From: Echinostoma caproni
Lineage: Eukaryota; Platyhelminthes; Trematoda; Plagiorchiida; Echinostomatidae
NCBI GenBank assembly: GCA_900618425.1
Contig: UZAN01041063.1
Span: 1 to 23,464, forward strand
Direction: 5' to 3'
DNA length: 23,464 nt
A model generated the notes under the pieces. The model had not been told where the DNA came from. It did not search any database and saw only the letters and a program-made list of their open reading frames with translations. Within the stretch, counting starts at the first letter, position 1. Each line of letters starts with the position of its first letter. The translations under genes and the position numbers were made by a program. Positions 1 through 10,271 of the stretch are shown here, piece after piece.

Positions 1-2300
1 ACGAAGGTCTGAACGACTGAGTGTAAAGCCCAGACTGAATTACAGAAATCCTGTGGTCAACGTAAGGTGCGGCGAGACTGATTTGTGACACTGACCTCGA
101 AATTCATTGTACGCTTTAAATGCATTGAATATGCGTAGTATACGATTCGAATAAAGTGCAAATGCTATTCCATTCGAAGTTGCTCTATTTCGGGGATTGG
201 TATTGCGCGAATTCTGGAATCCCATTTTAAATACTATTCCAAATACTATAGTTCATCTGCCGGTTGCCGCGTCAGGATCAACCTATTTCGCAAAACCGTC
301 ATGTGCATGTTGAGTTAGTCAGCCAACACGGACGTTTACCGCGCTGTGTTCCGCTGTACCATTATCACTTTTACAAGCAATATGGCTGTGATTGCCTTAA
401 GAATTGATCCTTGGAGAGCAACGCTTTGTTCATCTGTGAATATGTCTATAGTTCAGTTCACATAATAACTTGTTTACCAACAAAATGGAAGAGATTTCTC
501 TTTTGCTTTGCATAACCCGAGACTCGATCATTTGTATTTCCCATTGGTTTGCACGGACTACCAATTTCGACTGTTCAATATTCCGAAAGTCTTAGGCTGC
601 TCCGGGGCATAACAATAAATTGTCAGGCTAGAGTTTGTCCATTCCGATTTCAGAATCCGTTTTTGGTCTTCATTGTAATTGTGCTACTGGTCGACAGTTC
701 AGTTGACCCAAACTGATCATAAAACTGTTGTCCACAAACGAAAAAATGGAACGAGTTTTTACCAAACCAAACTGCTCAGCTTATGATTAGCCGAAACTAT
801 TCGATTGTTCTGGAATCGAGGTAATTGCAGGTTTTGACCAAACTCGTGCAATAAGCTTACTTTCATGGCATTTGTTAAGTCTAAGGCTAACTATTCTCAG
901 GTCTCATTTTAAAGATGGAATATTATATTGCCCCACATATGACGTAACTTATCTGCAATATTATCCGCTTACGTTGCTGCTTCTAATAATCTATTGAAAT
1001 TAAAGGTACGATTCCTCGACTTCGACAATGGTTGCTCCTGCATCATTTGTAAAACAACAAAGACTCAGCAATTAAACGAATTATACTTTTATAAAACGGG
1101 TCAAAAACATGAAACATGAATTGTGCTTTCATTTTTTGTGAATTTTTTATTTAGTCCTCAATTTTAAGCAATGGAAGCTATTTTTTACCACGGAGTCCAC
1201 AAAGTTCACTGTCCAAAAAAAGATATCAGCTCCCTCTAAAATATACCGCAACTGAACCACTGACAACCACTGTCAAAGCGGCCATCTGATCACTGTTTCT
1301 ACTAGGAAGCTAGGTTTTCGTTTACATTGAAATCTCAATCGCTGAGCATTTGCGCTTATTACGCAATAAACTGGGTCTATGTTCGAATCGAATCACATAT
1401 ATAAGTCAGCGTTTGAGTCATTGTATTGATGTGCTTCTCAAATAAGTTGCTTCCTGGCTTCAACCAGACGCTGAATTATTGCGAATGTTTCATCCTGTTT
1501 GGGCAAGGTTATATCAAAAGAGGATTACTGAATGAGCCACACACCCCACATTCAGCTTTCGGAGGCCAACTTTAATATTTCTGGAAATATATACGTTTAG
1601 AATAAAAGCTAATCCGTGAGTAGTTTGTAGCCAGATATTTTGTGAGCTTATTAAAGGTGAAATGTTTGTAATCAACCGAGTTATTTTATGTGCACTGGAT
1701 GCGAGAATAGCAACTATTTAGGATATGTAAGTTGACAATAACGGACAACCTCATGAAATAACAATCATTTGTTAGAAATGATGTACTGCCATGACACTTT
1801 ACCTGAAACTGTTTCTCAGTCGGAGTGGTAACTTTCGAACTAATAGAAATGAAGGTCGTGAAAATTCAAATAATAATACCTGAGAACGAAAAACATAGCA
1901 GTGGTAGATGATATCCGGAATCAATAGCCGTTCCTCACCCACAGCTATCGATTTATACCTATGCTATTGGATAGTGAAATGTATTTTCATACCAGACGAG
2001 TTCGAGCAATACCTGTATTATTGACTTGACTCTTGCACAATGGTTTTATCATTTCGGTTTGGATTCCAAGTTAATCAATATTGATTATAAGACCATCGTT
2101 CATAATAAATATTCAAATCAAAAAGCGTAGATATTAATTTGAACACGTTTATTTCTATATTCATGAATTTAAAATGCATAAAACGTATGATGGATAATTG
2201 CTGGTGAATACACGATACAACATGTGAAACTTTGCTTGCCATTTAAAGAGTGACTGTATCCATGTGCCAGGTGTTAACCAATTACAGCCGGATAGATATT
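1..2300. other. No supported feature (AT-rich non-coding)
   Basis: AT-rich sequence with stops scattered through all frames. The only open frame listed near the left edge (40-225, minus, 61 codons) has no recognisable motif and chance length. I see no tandem array, RNA gene or transposon end here. It is most simply intergenic or intronic DNA. Confidence 0.6.
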
Positions 2301-2310
2301 GTTCAGGCAC

Positions 2311-2383
2311 TGGGGTAGCGCAGTTGACAAACCAACATACTGACCTGGGTGCATTCTGATGCCCGCATAGTAGAATCGAACAA
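2311..2383 (+). repeat. tRNA-derived SINE-like segment (weak)
   Basis: Positions 2316-2327 read TAGCGCAGTTGA, matching the tRNA A-box consensus TRGCNNAGYNGG at all but the last base. About 55 bases later (2373-2383) is GAATCGAACAA, a poor match to B-box forms such as GGATCGAAACC. The order and rough spacing resemble the internal promoter of a tRNA-derived SINE, and a more GC-rich stretch (2430-2500) follows. No cloverleaf can be drawn, so this is not a functional tRNA gene. It could be a decayed SINE head or coincidence; a copy-number search would decide. Confidence 0.25.
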
Positions 2384-2665
2384 TTGCGCTTTTTCAGTAC
2401 AATTCATCTAAACGACACATTTTCTAACCCCCGTTGGGAATCGGAACGTGGTTCGCCGAGGTCGGGGTCAAAACTCTTGGGACAGTATCATAACATTTGT
2501 AATAGTCATCCTGGATATTTTTTCGAAATCACTCACGCTTTGGTCATAACGGTATTGAATGTTAGTTTCCATTCATATTTTCTTGTCATTTTCCAAATTT
2601 GTTGGCCCCTTTTTTCATAATTTGTTTGTTCTCTCTATTCCTTGGAACAGAAATATTCGTCTCTT

Positions 2666-2862
2666 AAGGGGGAGTACATTGTAAATGCTACATTAGGCCT
2701 ACTACTCGAGCCAGTCATCTGTTATCAATGATAATAGATGAGGTGAATAAAGACCTCAATGATTTGTAAACCTAGTTTATGTTTGTCTGGTATACTCTGC
2801 TGAGTTTATTTATCAACCCACCAGAAACAATTAAATTTGTCAACTGGGTAACAAGTGAACAA
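2666..2862 (+). mobile_element. LTR-like remnant of a Gypsy-type retrotransposon
   Basis: A purine run AAGGGGGAG (2666-2674) is followed by a TGT start at 2680-2682, the usual order of polypurine tract and 3' LTR in Ty3/Gypsy elements. Within the next 160 bases are a 25-base palindrome (2716-2740) and AATAAA (2746-2751) in the loop of a 6-bp hairpin. Near the far end, TGGGTAACAAGTGAAC (2845-2860) begins with TGG as a tRNA primer-binding site would. No second LTR copy, gag, protease, RT or integrase is seen in the window, so if real it is a solo or fragmentary LTR. Boundaries are uncertain; the right edge could be near 2842. Confidence 0.4.
2739..2758 (+). promoter_or_regulatory. Poly(A) signal AATAAA in hairpin loop
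   Basis: TGAGGT (2739-2744) pairs perfectly with ACCTCA (2753-2758), and the 8-base loop contains AATAAA. Hairpins presenting the polyadenylation signal in the loop are known from retroviral LTRs. Here this supports the LTR reading of the surrounding sequence. The 6-bp stem is short, so coincidence remains possible. Confidence 0.4.
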
Positions 2863-4680
2863 CACCCGCTAGTATATCGAACAGGTGATTAGACTGCTTC
2901 TTTTTACGTAAACCTAATAAAACACAATCACTCTTTTAAATGTTACGTCATAGTTCATGCTAGTGTATCTTCTGACAAATAGGACTAATAAGGAACTTAT
3001 ATAAACGGGTGACATTTATTTGCTGTCAAGCCTTTATTATTTTACCAACTCAATAACTTTATTCCTGGAATCATGTTTGTTTATTTGAGCAACCTATGTA
3101 CCCCACCAATATATCATTCAATTACCACATCTGTCCAGTAGCTGAAAATAAATGGTCCTTCTCACCGGCGAATAATATTAGCTGCCAACTCGAAGGTCTC
3201 GTCCAATTTTATCAATGTGTGATGGATTTCTCAATCGCTTTATATGAACAAGTTGAATAAAGGCATGGCGCAATATTAATAGAACGTTTTGATTTGAATG
3301 TATCACGCTGAAATAAGTTTAGCATAAAAGTGAAAACAGCCGATATGGAATAATTCAAGCGATAAAGCCCATACATTACGGGAACTGCTTGAGTTAAAAA
3401 TGCATAGTGAAATTCGATGGTTGGACTCGATCTTGCAAACCTTTTTCCCACTCAGAGTTTCGTATAGGATATGTACGATCTCTATGAACAAACAAGCTGA
3501 GAAGGACCCCGGTTCACTTCGGGACGATAAACGTTCTGCCATTACCAGCGAAATCACTTATAAAAGTGGGTTCACATTTGGCTCCGCTTTCTAAGATAGT
3601 TATATATGTAGCAAATTCTATCTTGATTATAATTATTTCTGATACTTTACCCTAATTCTGAAGAAATTCAAATAGGAGCCCCTGAAGGCTCTCGTAATAA
3701 ATGAGACCTATGCTGATAATATTCCACTACAAGTCACCTGATATAATTATAGATCAATATAACGTACTGCTGTACAATAACAATTTGTATGTAACACAAC
3801 CCACTCTCCAACTGCAATCACTGCAAATCATCATGATGTCAATGCTTTTTACTTTGTCTCATAATTGATTCCAATCTGCAAATCATGCGCCGGGATCGAT
3901 GTAAAGCATCCTTTGGCTAAAACAGAGAATCACAACATCTCACATCAGCCTTTGCATTCACAGTCATGGTTGGAATGCATAGGACAAACCATGTGAAAAA
4001 ATCTGCAATGATCATTAAGTTAACCTGGCATGCGATTCCAATATGCAAAATGTAAGTGGGAGATGGACAGCCGATCACATAGGAAACCTTGATCATTATG
4101 CGCTGAGAACCAGCGGCAGACCGTAATCAGTAATCAGAAAACTCGCTGAATATTTCCTTCGTTTGTCCCATGTAACGTGAACCGAAATTTTTCAATGTTT
4201 GAATCGATTGAAAATGCAGTCAACTGGGGATATTTTTTCATATCCCAAGGATGAACATATGTTTTTTGGTCTTTCTTTCTCAGGCCGTTCCAACTATATG
4301 CATTCCGACTCTGCTTGGTAAAGTGAATTGTGCAATTGTGTGCACAGTCAGCAATGTAGGAGAGTTTTGTCATGGATGATCAAAGGTCGCCTACTTTCAC
4401 TTCTTCTTCTAAGAGTTATAGGCTGTCCTAAATTAGGTCGATATATTCGCATTCATGGTGAAACTAGGCTCGGAGCTTCACAAAGAATTGAATTCCCTAA
4501 TCAACTAAATTTAGTTAAAGTCCGAAAAAAAGATAGAAGAAATAGATTGAAACGCATCACAAGGAATTGATCGTTTGTGAGATAGAAAGCGTTCGGGACG
4601 GAGACGCTATTGCGATCATGTGAGATGAATCTGATTAATTACCAAATTGTTGGAAATGGATGTATTTCTCCGTCTGAATT
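2863..4680. other. No supported gene; short repeated motif only
   Basis: Several open frames of 64-84 codons overlap on both strands (3212-3594, 4134-4570). None carries a recognisable domain, and their lengths are within chance. The frame at 4328-4570 is rich in Lys and Arg towards its end but matches no family I know. A short motif recurs at 3821, 3876 and 4034. No transposon end or RNA gene is supported. Confidence 0.5.
3821..4049 (+). repeat. Dispersed short motif, CTGCAAATCAT and relatives
   Basis: CTGCAAATCAT occurs exactly at 3821-3831 and 3876-3886. GATTCCAATCTGCAAA (3867-3882) recurs with one mismatch at 4034-4049. A partial copy lies at about 4002. The copies are direct and unevenly spaced, so this is not a simple tandem repeat. 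It may be the remains of a diverged duplication or a chance cluster. Confidence 0.3.
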
Positions 4681-4686
4681 CAATTG

Positions 4687-5002
4687 CTAATCGTTGTGCT
4701 CTGTCTGGTTCCATCTTACTGCCTTCGGATGATAATGTTTTGGGTAATTTATCTTTTGTTTACTTAAGTCGGAGGAAATGGAGTGATTTCGGCATTTTAA
4801 ACTAGTCAACTGAAACTGATGGTGATGAAGAAAGCGAGCGATGTAGACGCCCATTTTATATTCCAAAATGGAAGACAACCGCTCACACTCGGCATACACA
4901 TAGTATTGTCCGTGTACGGTGAAAATGATCTCATAACTGCATATTATCGAGGAGGCTTTAACGCCTTTGATCCCCGTAATGCGTAAGTTGAATACGTAGT
5001 CA

Positions 5003-5033
<31 letters not shown>

Positions 5034-5052
5034 CATATATATATATATACAT
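4687..5052 (-). CDS. Candidate exon or decayed coding frame, unknown product
   Basis: I do not recognise a family. The 121-codon open minus-strand frame starts inside the (AT)n repeat, giving an alternating Ile-Tyr stretch. The part that looks coding runs from about 5015 down to 4790, where third codon positions are clearly richer in G and C than the surroundings. The predicted peptide there alternates hydrophobic and polar residues like beta strands, with three Cys and a Tyr-rich stretch (HGQYYVYAECERL). No canonical AG acceptor lies between the microsatellite and the coding-like part; a possible acceptor is internal (TATGCAG). A possible donor (AGTAAAC) lies near 4763. It may be a true exon whose 5' edge was altered by microsatellite growth, a pseudogene piece, or chance. 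Confidence 0.28.
5003..5049. repeat. (AT)n microsatellite, interrupted
   Basis: A nearly pure AT dinucleotide run covers 5003-5030. After a TTAC interruption it resumes at 5035-5049. It directly abuts the coding-like minus-strand frame. Confidence 0.97.
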
Positions 5053-5487
5053 GACCAGGTTTTCACAAACGATTACCAGGTCAGTTTGTTATAACCACTC
5101 TGAAGACCAGAACAAAGTTATTGTGTAACGATTACCGCTCCGATTGAGTGTGAGTCGTTGCAGCCCAATGGTTAAAACTCTCTTCCGTTTTGGACAAATG
5201 GACTCTTTATATTAGGTCACTCTATTTTAGGTTTTGAATCTAAAGTTATTGATTTTCGCGTGAAATTTAATAATTTTGTACAATATTGCTGCACACCTTC
5301 CGGTGGCAGCAATCACAATGACATGCACTCACTTTATCCACAACTAGTGCCTCTCTATTACTTGGGTCATCGGAATTGTGGAGATCGTTTTCCACGAGCT
5401 CTAATCAAGCATTGAGGAAAGTTCTTGCAGTCCAGCATGAAATTGTACTAGGTTGAACCCAGATATTTAGATCAGAGATTCCAATGT
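5053..5487. other. No supported feature
   Basis: Mixed-composition sequence with no long open frame, no repeat unit and no recognisable RNA or transposon signal. Confidence 0.5.
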
Positions 5488-5763
5488 ATGTGGTTGCGTT
5501 CTTTAAAATTGATGCCCCAACAGGGAGATGACTGCGGGAGATGCAGTTATGCCTGGTCAGATTGTTTGATTGCTGTAAGGGCACTGACCTCGAACTGGGT
5601 AAACTCGTGCTCTATACACGGAGAGAACGGTTTATGCAACTGCAGCGCGGCTTCACTAGATGGTCTTTTAGTGCAGGAAAAACTGGCTGTGCAACATGTG
5701 TCAGACATGGAATCTGATAACTTAACAATACGCATGCACGCCGATCACTTTGCACACTGTTGA
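5488..5763 (+). CDS. Cys-rich open frame, unknown product
   Basis: A 91-codon frame opening at a GTG, so no genuine ATG start is implied. The stretch is more GC-rich than its flanks. The peptide has six Cys clustered between residues 16 and 52 (around CGRC, SDC, NSC and LCNCS). No family is recognised. The opposite strand is also open over much of the same DNA (5547-5735 and 5612-5860), which weakens any claim about the coding strand. It ends in TGATG, where the A and TG form the start of the next frame; in animal DNA that overlap has no expected meaning. It could be an exon fragment, part of an unclassified repeat, or chance. Confidence 0.2.
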   Translation: MWLRSLKLMPQQGDDCGRCSYAWSDCLIAVRALTSNWVNSCSIHGENGLCNCSAASLDGLLVQEKLAVQHVSDMESDNLTIRMHADHFAHC

Positions 5764-5972
5764 TGAGGTTACACCCCAGAGTGTTACTGGGATTTGTTCT
5801 GGCTTTTGGTTCGCATTCTTTTGCACAATTGAATGACGTGCGAGCAAGCGCATATAACACAGGTTTTACTCATCATGCAGCAGAGTTCAGTCGACTGTTT
5901 TCCTCAGTTGATACATCTTTGACACAAAATATGATTTCTATGTACTTTACGAGGATGAATCCCCAAAGCTGA
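5763..5972 (+). CDS. Candidate small secreted protein or exon
   Basis: The ATG at 5763 opens a 69-residue frame. It begins with a textbook signal peptide: a basic start (MRLHPR), a hydrophobic core (VLLGFVLAFG), and a likely cleavage after SHSFA. The remaining 47 residues are polar and lack Cys, and I do not recognise them. Against a real small gene, a good acceptor (CTGTTTTCCTCAG, AG at 5906-5907) lies inside the frame, and a second coding-like frame is open at 5912-6034 (residues such as LYEDESPKLMARID). The segment may therefore be a first exon, or a decayed exon with a frameshift. No TATA box or poly(A) signal is convincingly placed, and the start context is poor. Confidence 0.25.
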   Translation: MRLHPRVLLGFVLAFGSHSFAQLNDVRASAYNTGFTHHAAEFSRLFSSVDTSLTQNMISMYFTRMNPQS

Positions 5973-6034
5973 TGGCACGAATTGATACGAGAAGATTAGT
6001 CCTGTGTTTGACAAGATATCCCGCTTACATTCAT

Positions 6035-9018
6035 TGATATGCCTTGCTGGGATAATAAGCGCATGTTTTACAAATTGACTTTATTCATCAACGTGACGCT
6101 TTGAATACGNATACGTTGCTCCACTCACTTGGACCGGCTGTGTATATGCGGCTCATTGAACAAAGCAAGAGTATTTCCAAAAGGCAAATCGTGTAATTGT
6201 GATAGTCCTACTTGCAATAAGCTTATTGTAACGGAACATACTAGGTGATTCATGTAAAAAGCAATGGAAAATTGTTCGAAAAATGCATCAACCGTTCACC
6301 TTCTTGTCTATCATGACAACCGTTTGAATCAAATCCTCAACTTTACAAATAAGCGATGACAGCCTCACTACTAATGTTTCGTACCGACTCAATGAAATCA
6401 AATGATCTTTAGGATCTTTCGTGGAATAGCACCAGGATACTCTCGTTCACCAAAGTGAAATATTGCTGGAAATCATGTATTTCTGCACGTCAATGACAGC
6501 TTATCTTATGAGCCAATGAAAAGTGGACAAATAAATCGGAAACACTTATAGGCAATAATTTTCTCCGCTCACTTTTACAAGAAGCAGTTAAATGTGTATC
6601 GCATATCGATGGTTCAATTACCCAATCGAGCGGGGTACACCAGTATTCAAATGCAAAACTCTTTATACAGTTTTTTATTAGATCGAAAAGTGTATGCATC
6701 TTTTATCAAACTATTATTCATTCAATTTATCTTAGCACACGACATTCAATGATTTAATCACATCCTGTTGAAATTTGTATTGATTGATTTTTGTGGCAAA
6801 AGCTGTACGTTTGCGCGATTAGACAGCTCGTTTATTTGGCTTGGTCCAATACGACCGACAGATTTGGTGATGAACGGAATTTGAGCAATTGCTCAGCACA
6901 TTTTTTCCCATCCTTATCGATCAGTTCATTTATTCTCATCTGAGATCAAGCGTGGATTCCCAGTGTTATTATTCGGAATCAACAAATTCATCAAATCAAC
7001 GAATGTGGATAAAAAAATGAGCAAGCGGAAGTTTATAAGTCTGGGTGTGAGTTAAATAATTCAGTATATCTCACTTCATTTTTAGTAAATGACTTTAAAA
7101 TCACAAGTGCGGTAATTATTCTCATGTTGTTCGTTATTTCCGCCTCGAATTTATCATATTGTTTTGCAGGACATACGCATTAGAACATTATTTTGCTTCG
7201 TTACGGTATGGTTTAGACTGTTCAGTTAATCTTTTAGATCTATATATGGGGATTGGTTTTCCGAATCATATGTATTTTACTCCCATGGAAAAAGGCTTTT
7301 TCACAAATAGGGTCGTTTTGAAAACATGACAGAGGTGAGAGAGAGAGGGTTATCCTTGCATCTAAGAGATTGCTATTATTTTGGTCTGGTTTTTTTGTTT
7401 CCGAGGGAAAACGTTGAAGACTGACATGGAAGCAAGTTCTGTGAGTAGTGTCTTTTAGGAAAGAGTTGATGCAAAAATGCATTATAGTCAGCTTTAATTC
7501 GATGTATCTACTTTGCATCACTTGTTATATTTTTTCCCAGATATTGTTATCATGCACTGATAACCCGTTATGGTTAAGTTTCATTAATTTCTTCTGTGTG
7601 ACAACGCTTGATCATAAATATCAATATGTGTCACTGGTTAATTGCCCAACGATGAATGAAACATAAACTCAACATTCCCTATAGGTTATGGGCTCGTAGT
7701 TTATTATTCACGGTGTGCTGTATAATCTTCTGAGGAAACACTGGCGGTGTGTACCGATTGAAGTCGATAAGTTTCAAACTTTGGCATATTTGCTAACAAA
7801 AATACCTAACGAAAATAGTTGTACACCTCAAAACAAACGACACAGTAATCTGACTACCCTGTTAAATCAGCCATCGATAAAACGTGGATTGTTGCTCAGC
7901 GTTTTGTACCAAAATAAAACAAAGCAAAAAAGGCAGAAAACCAAAGGGAGAAATTATATTTGCGTTTATCAGGGAACAAAGTTCAGTATTTTTGATAGAA
8001 AAGTGTCCGGTTATCATGGTGTAAACCAACTTCGGGAAGCTCAAAAAGATATGACTCATAAATATCAGGACTCCTCCACCGTTCTTCAAGTACAAAATCA
8101 TTAAAACGTCCCTAATAAGCCGTTTTATGTCCATAACACTCAGAAAATGGTGTCCGTTATGGTGAAGCATGGAGTATTCAATAGATCGCTTTATATATGT
8201 TACCTATCAGAATGAAGTATGGAAATTGTACGGAATCTTCATTTGTGGTCCTTTTTTGTGACTTAATTTATTTGTTACGTTTTTCGCGAAACGCTTTTCG
8301 TGTTCGTCGCGTATCCAAAGAGCAGTGTTTCTAGGTTATATTCAACGGATCAAGTTATAAGTTTTGTCAAAGATCACAGAAATGAGTATTATTGATACTA
8401 CTGTCAGGGAAGCAATAATGGTCTTCTGAATGTTACAAAGCATTAAACTAACCTTTTTATTGACACAGCTAATGCATTAAATAGTGTGAAACATATGACT
8501 ATCCTACGGCGTACAGTTACACTCCGATAATCAGGAGACATCAAACACTGATGGCCGGGTTATCGCACCGTCAAAAGAAATTTTAGTTAAATTACGCTCT
8601 CATGAAACATGTTAAAACAAAAAGTCATGAGGTTTAATGTATGCTTCTGCTTTCTCGGCAGGCTCAAAGCCTGTGCGGAAGACTGGGTCATAACGTCAGG
8701 CCGTTCCAGGATGTCTCAAATGGTTTCCAAGTTGAAATGAAGACATTCTTTCCTTATAAACCCAGTGCTCATAAAGAACCTAGGAATGGATTTCCGCGTG
8801 AGCTTTGATGTACCATTTAACCGTAATTGTATAAATATTAGACGAGAGATGAAAATCCAAAGAGGGCCGTAAGTTTACGAGAATAGGTATAAACCAGGGC
8901 TCGGTAAAATAAACGTGCGATATATTCAAACAAGAAATGCATTTTCCATATCATTGAGTTGCATCTTTTAATTCAGTTAGTGGGTTAATTCGCTTCTTAC
9001 GGTAATGGCTGGTCTAAT
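6035..9018. other. No supported gene (AT-rich non-coding)
   Basis: AT-rich DNA containing an N at 6110 and a short GA run at 7337-7347. Two opposed open frames overlap at 7715-8104 (plus, 129 codons) and 7862-8170 (minus, 102 codons). Neither has a recognisable motif, and their lengths fit chance at this composition. A small hairpin, CAGGCT-caa-AGCCTG, lies near 8660. Nothing else is supported. Confidence 0.5.
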
Positions 9019-9027
9019 GTCGGATGC

Positions 9028-10262
9028 TCTTTGCACGTACTCACGATGGTGAGATTTAGTGAAACGTCGATCCCCGATTGTTGGAGGTCAGCCCGGATCA
9101 GATCGATCCCAAAGAAAGGATCGTCAAAGTACCGTCCTATAGCCTGCACATCTGTGTTGCTGAAGGCTTTTGAAAATGTGTTGCTGCACCGCATGATACC
9201 CCAGTGTAACTCCTATGACCCTTTACAATTTGCTTGTAAACTCCATTTATCCACACTTGATGCCGTTGGTCATATTGCTCATTCTGTTCCTTCCGTTCTA
9301 GATAGTGGCGCTGGTACCACTAATTTAACTGTTCTTGACTATACCAACGCTTTTGGTTCTCTCGACCAAAGTGTGCTTATTGATCGTCTTTCTGAGTGTG
9401 GTATAACTCCTGAAGTCTTAATGTACTAATCAACTACTTCTCCCGTAGCACTCAGTTTACTTCACTCATTGGTGTACAATCTTCTTCTATTAACATTGAA
9501 GCCGCGGTTTTTCAGGGCGCCATTTTGTTCCCTTTCTTGTTATCTATGTATATACAAAATCTGCCCATTCCCACCAACTTTATTGCTTGTAAATATGCCG
9601 ATAATATTGTGATTGGTTGCCTATTTCAGACAGTTTTTGACCTCTCCAGGACAGTCTTATTGAACTGCACTGTTAGTCTGTGACCCGATCCCTTGTATTT
9701 ACGTCAGTAAGTGCATCGAAGTTCCATTTAATCTTAAAACCGGTCCCCGTTATTTTTCACTAGTTGATAAGCTCCCTGATCTTAGAGTTAACAATCAAAG
9801 CATTCCAAAATCTGCATCTGTTAAATACCTTGGTGTCACCCTTATCCATAACCTGTCCTGGTCTGCTCGTGTCATCAACGTTTTCACAAGAGTTCGAAAC
9901 TTTCTTTCTATGCTTGCAGGTTCAGGAAACCGCCCGAATCACACAATCTTATTCTCCAATTTGTGATTGCCTACATTCTTCCACATTGTATATACTGCCC
10001 TCCGATTTTGATCCCTGGACTGAGAGAAAAAGACCACTACATTTTCAAGATCTTCCCAGTGGAGTTGATAAAGTTATTTTAGTTGATTTCTTTATTCCCA
10101 AGCATATCCTCACCCACCTCAGGGAAAACCTCTTACCTTATTTTTTTCTCACATTTACTAAAGTGCAGAATTTCTCATACTGTAACTTTTTGGTCTGCAA
10201 TTATTCTATCTATCCACTGTAAAACTCGTAAACTGCTGAAAATTCACCCTTTGGAAGGATAA
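9028..10262 (+). pseudogene. LINE ORF2 reverse transcriptase, frameshifted
   Basis: ORF2 encodes the enzyme that copies element RNA into DNA at a nicked target. RT landmarks in order: PDCWRSARI and IPKKGSSKYRPIA (fingers); DPLQFACKLHLSTLDA (QFxxxxxST-like block); LTVLDYTNAFGSLD (motif A, catalytic Asp kept); FQGAILFPFLLSMY (motif B); and KYADNIVIG at 9591-9617 (motif C, YADD changed to YADN). C-terminal sequence follows: VKYLGVTLIHNLSW, then IAYILPHCIYCP, ending KLLKIHPLEG. The frame changes near 9423-9427, near 9682 and near 9955. An in-frame TAG lies at 10080-10082. The stop that ends the first open part (9427-9429) is produced by a small deletion after LSECGITPEVL. Confidence 0.93.
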
Positions 10263-10271
10263 AACTTTTCC

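Noticed and set aside
2010..2040. TTGACTTGAC near 2025 as another LINE tail
   Set aside because: Only two units, with no LINE protein sequence upstream on either strand.
4328..4570. Lys/Arg-rich plus-strand frame resembling a ribosomal protein tail
   Set aside because: The similarity is compositional only. No family motif is present, and the frame opens at a non-ATG codon.
5575..5663. Possible tRNA-like sequence on the minus strand (GCAGTTGC and AGTTCGAGGTC)
   Set aside because: The A-box and B-box resemblance is partial. The would-be anticodon stem has four pairs with an eight-base loop, and no T-arm forms.
7715..8104. 129-codon plus-strand open frame
   Set aside because: It opens at a non-ATG codon, has no recognisable motif, overlaps a 102-codon frame on the other strand, and has a length expected by chance at this base composition.
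8655..8680. Small hairpin CAGGCT-caa-AGCCTG
   Set aside because: A six-bp stem is common by chance, and there is no adjacent gene or terminator context.
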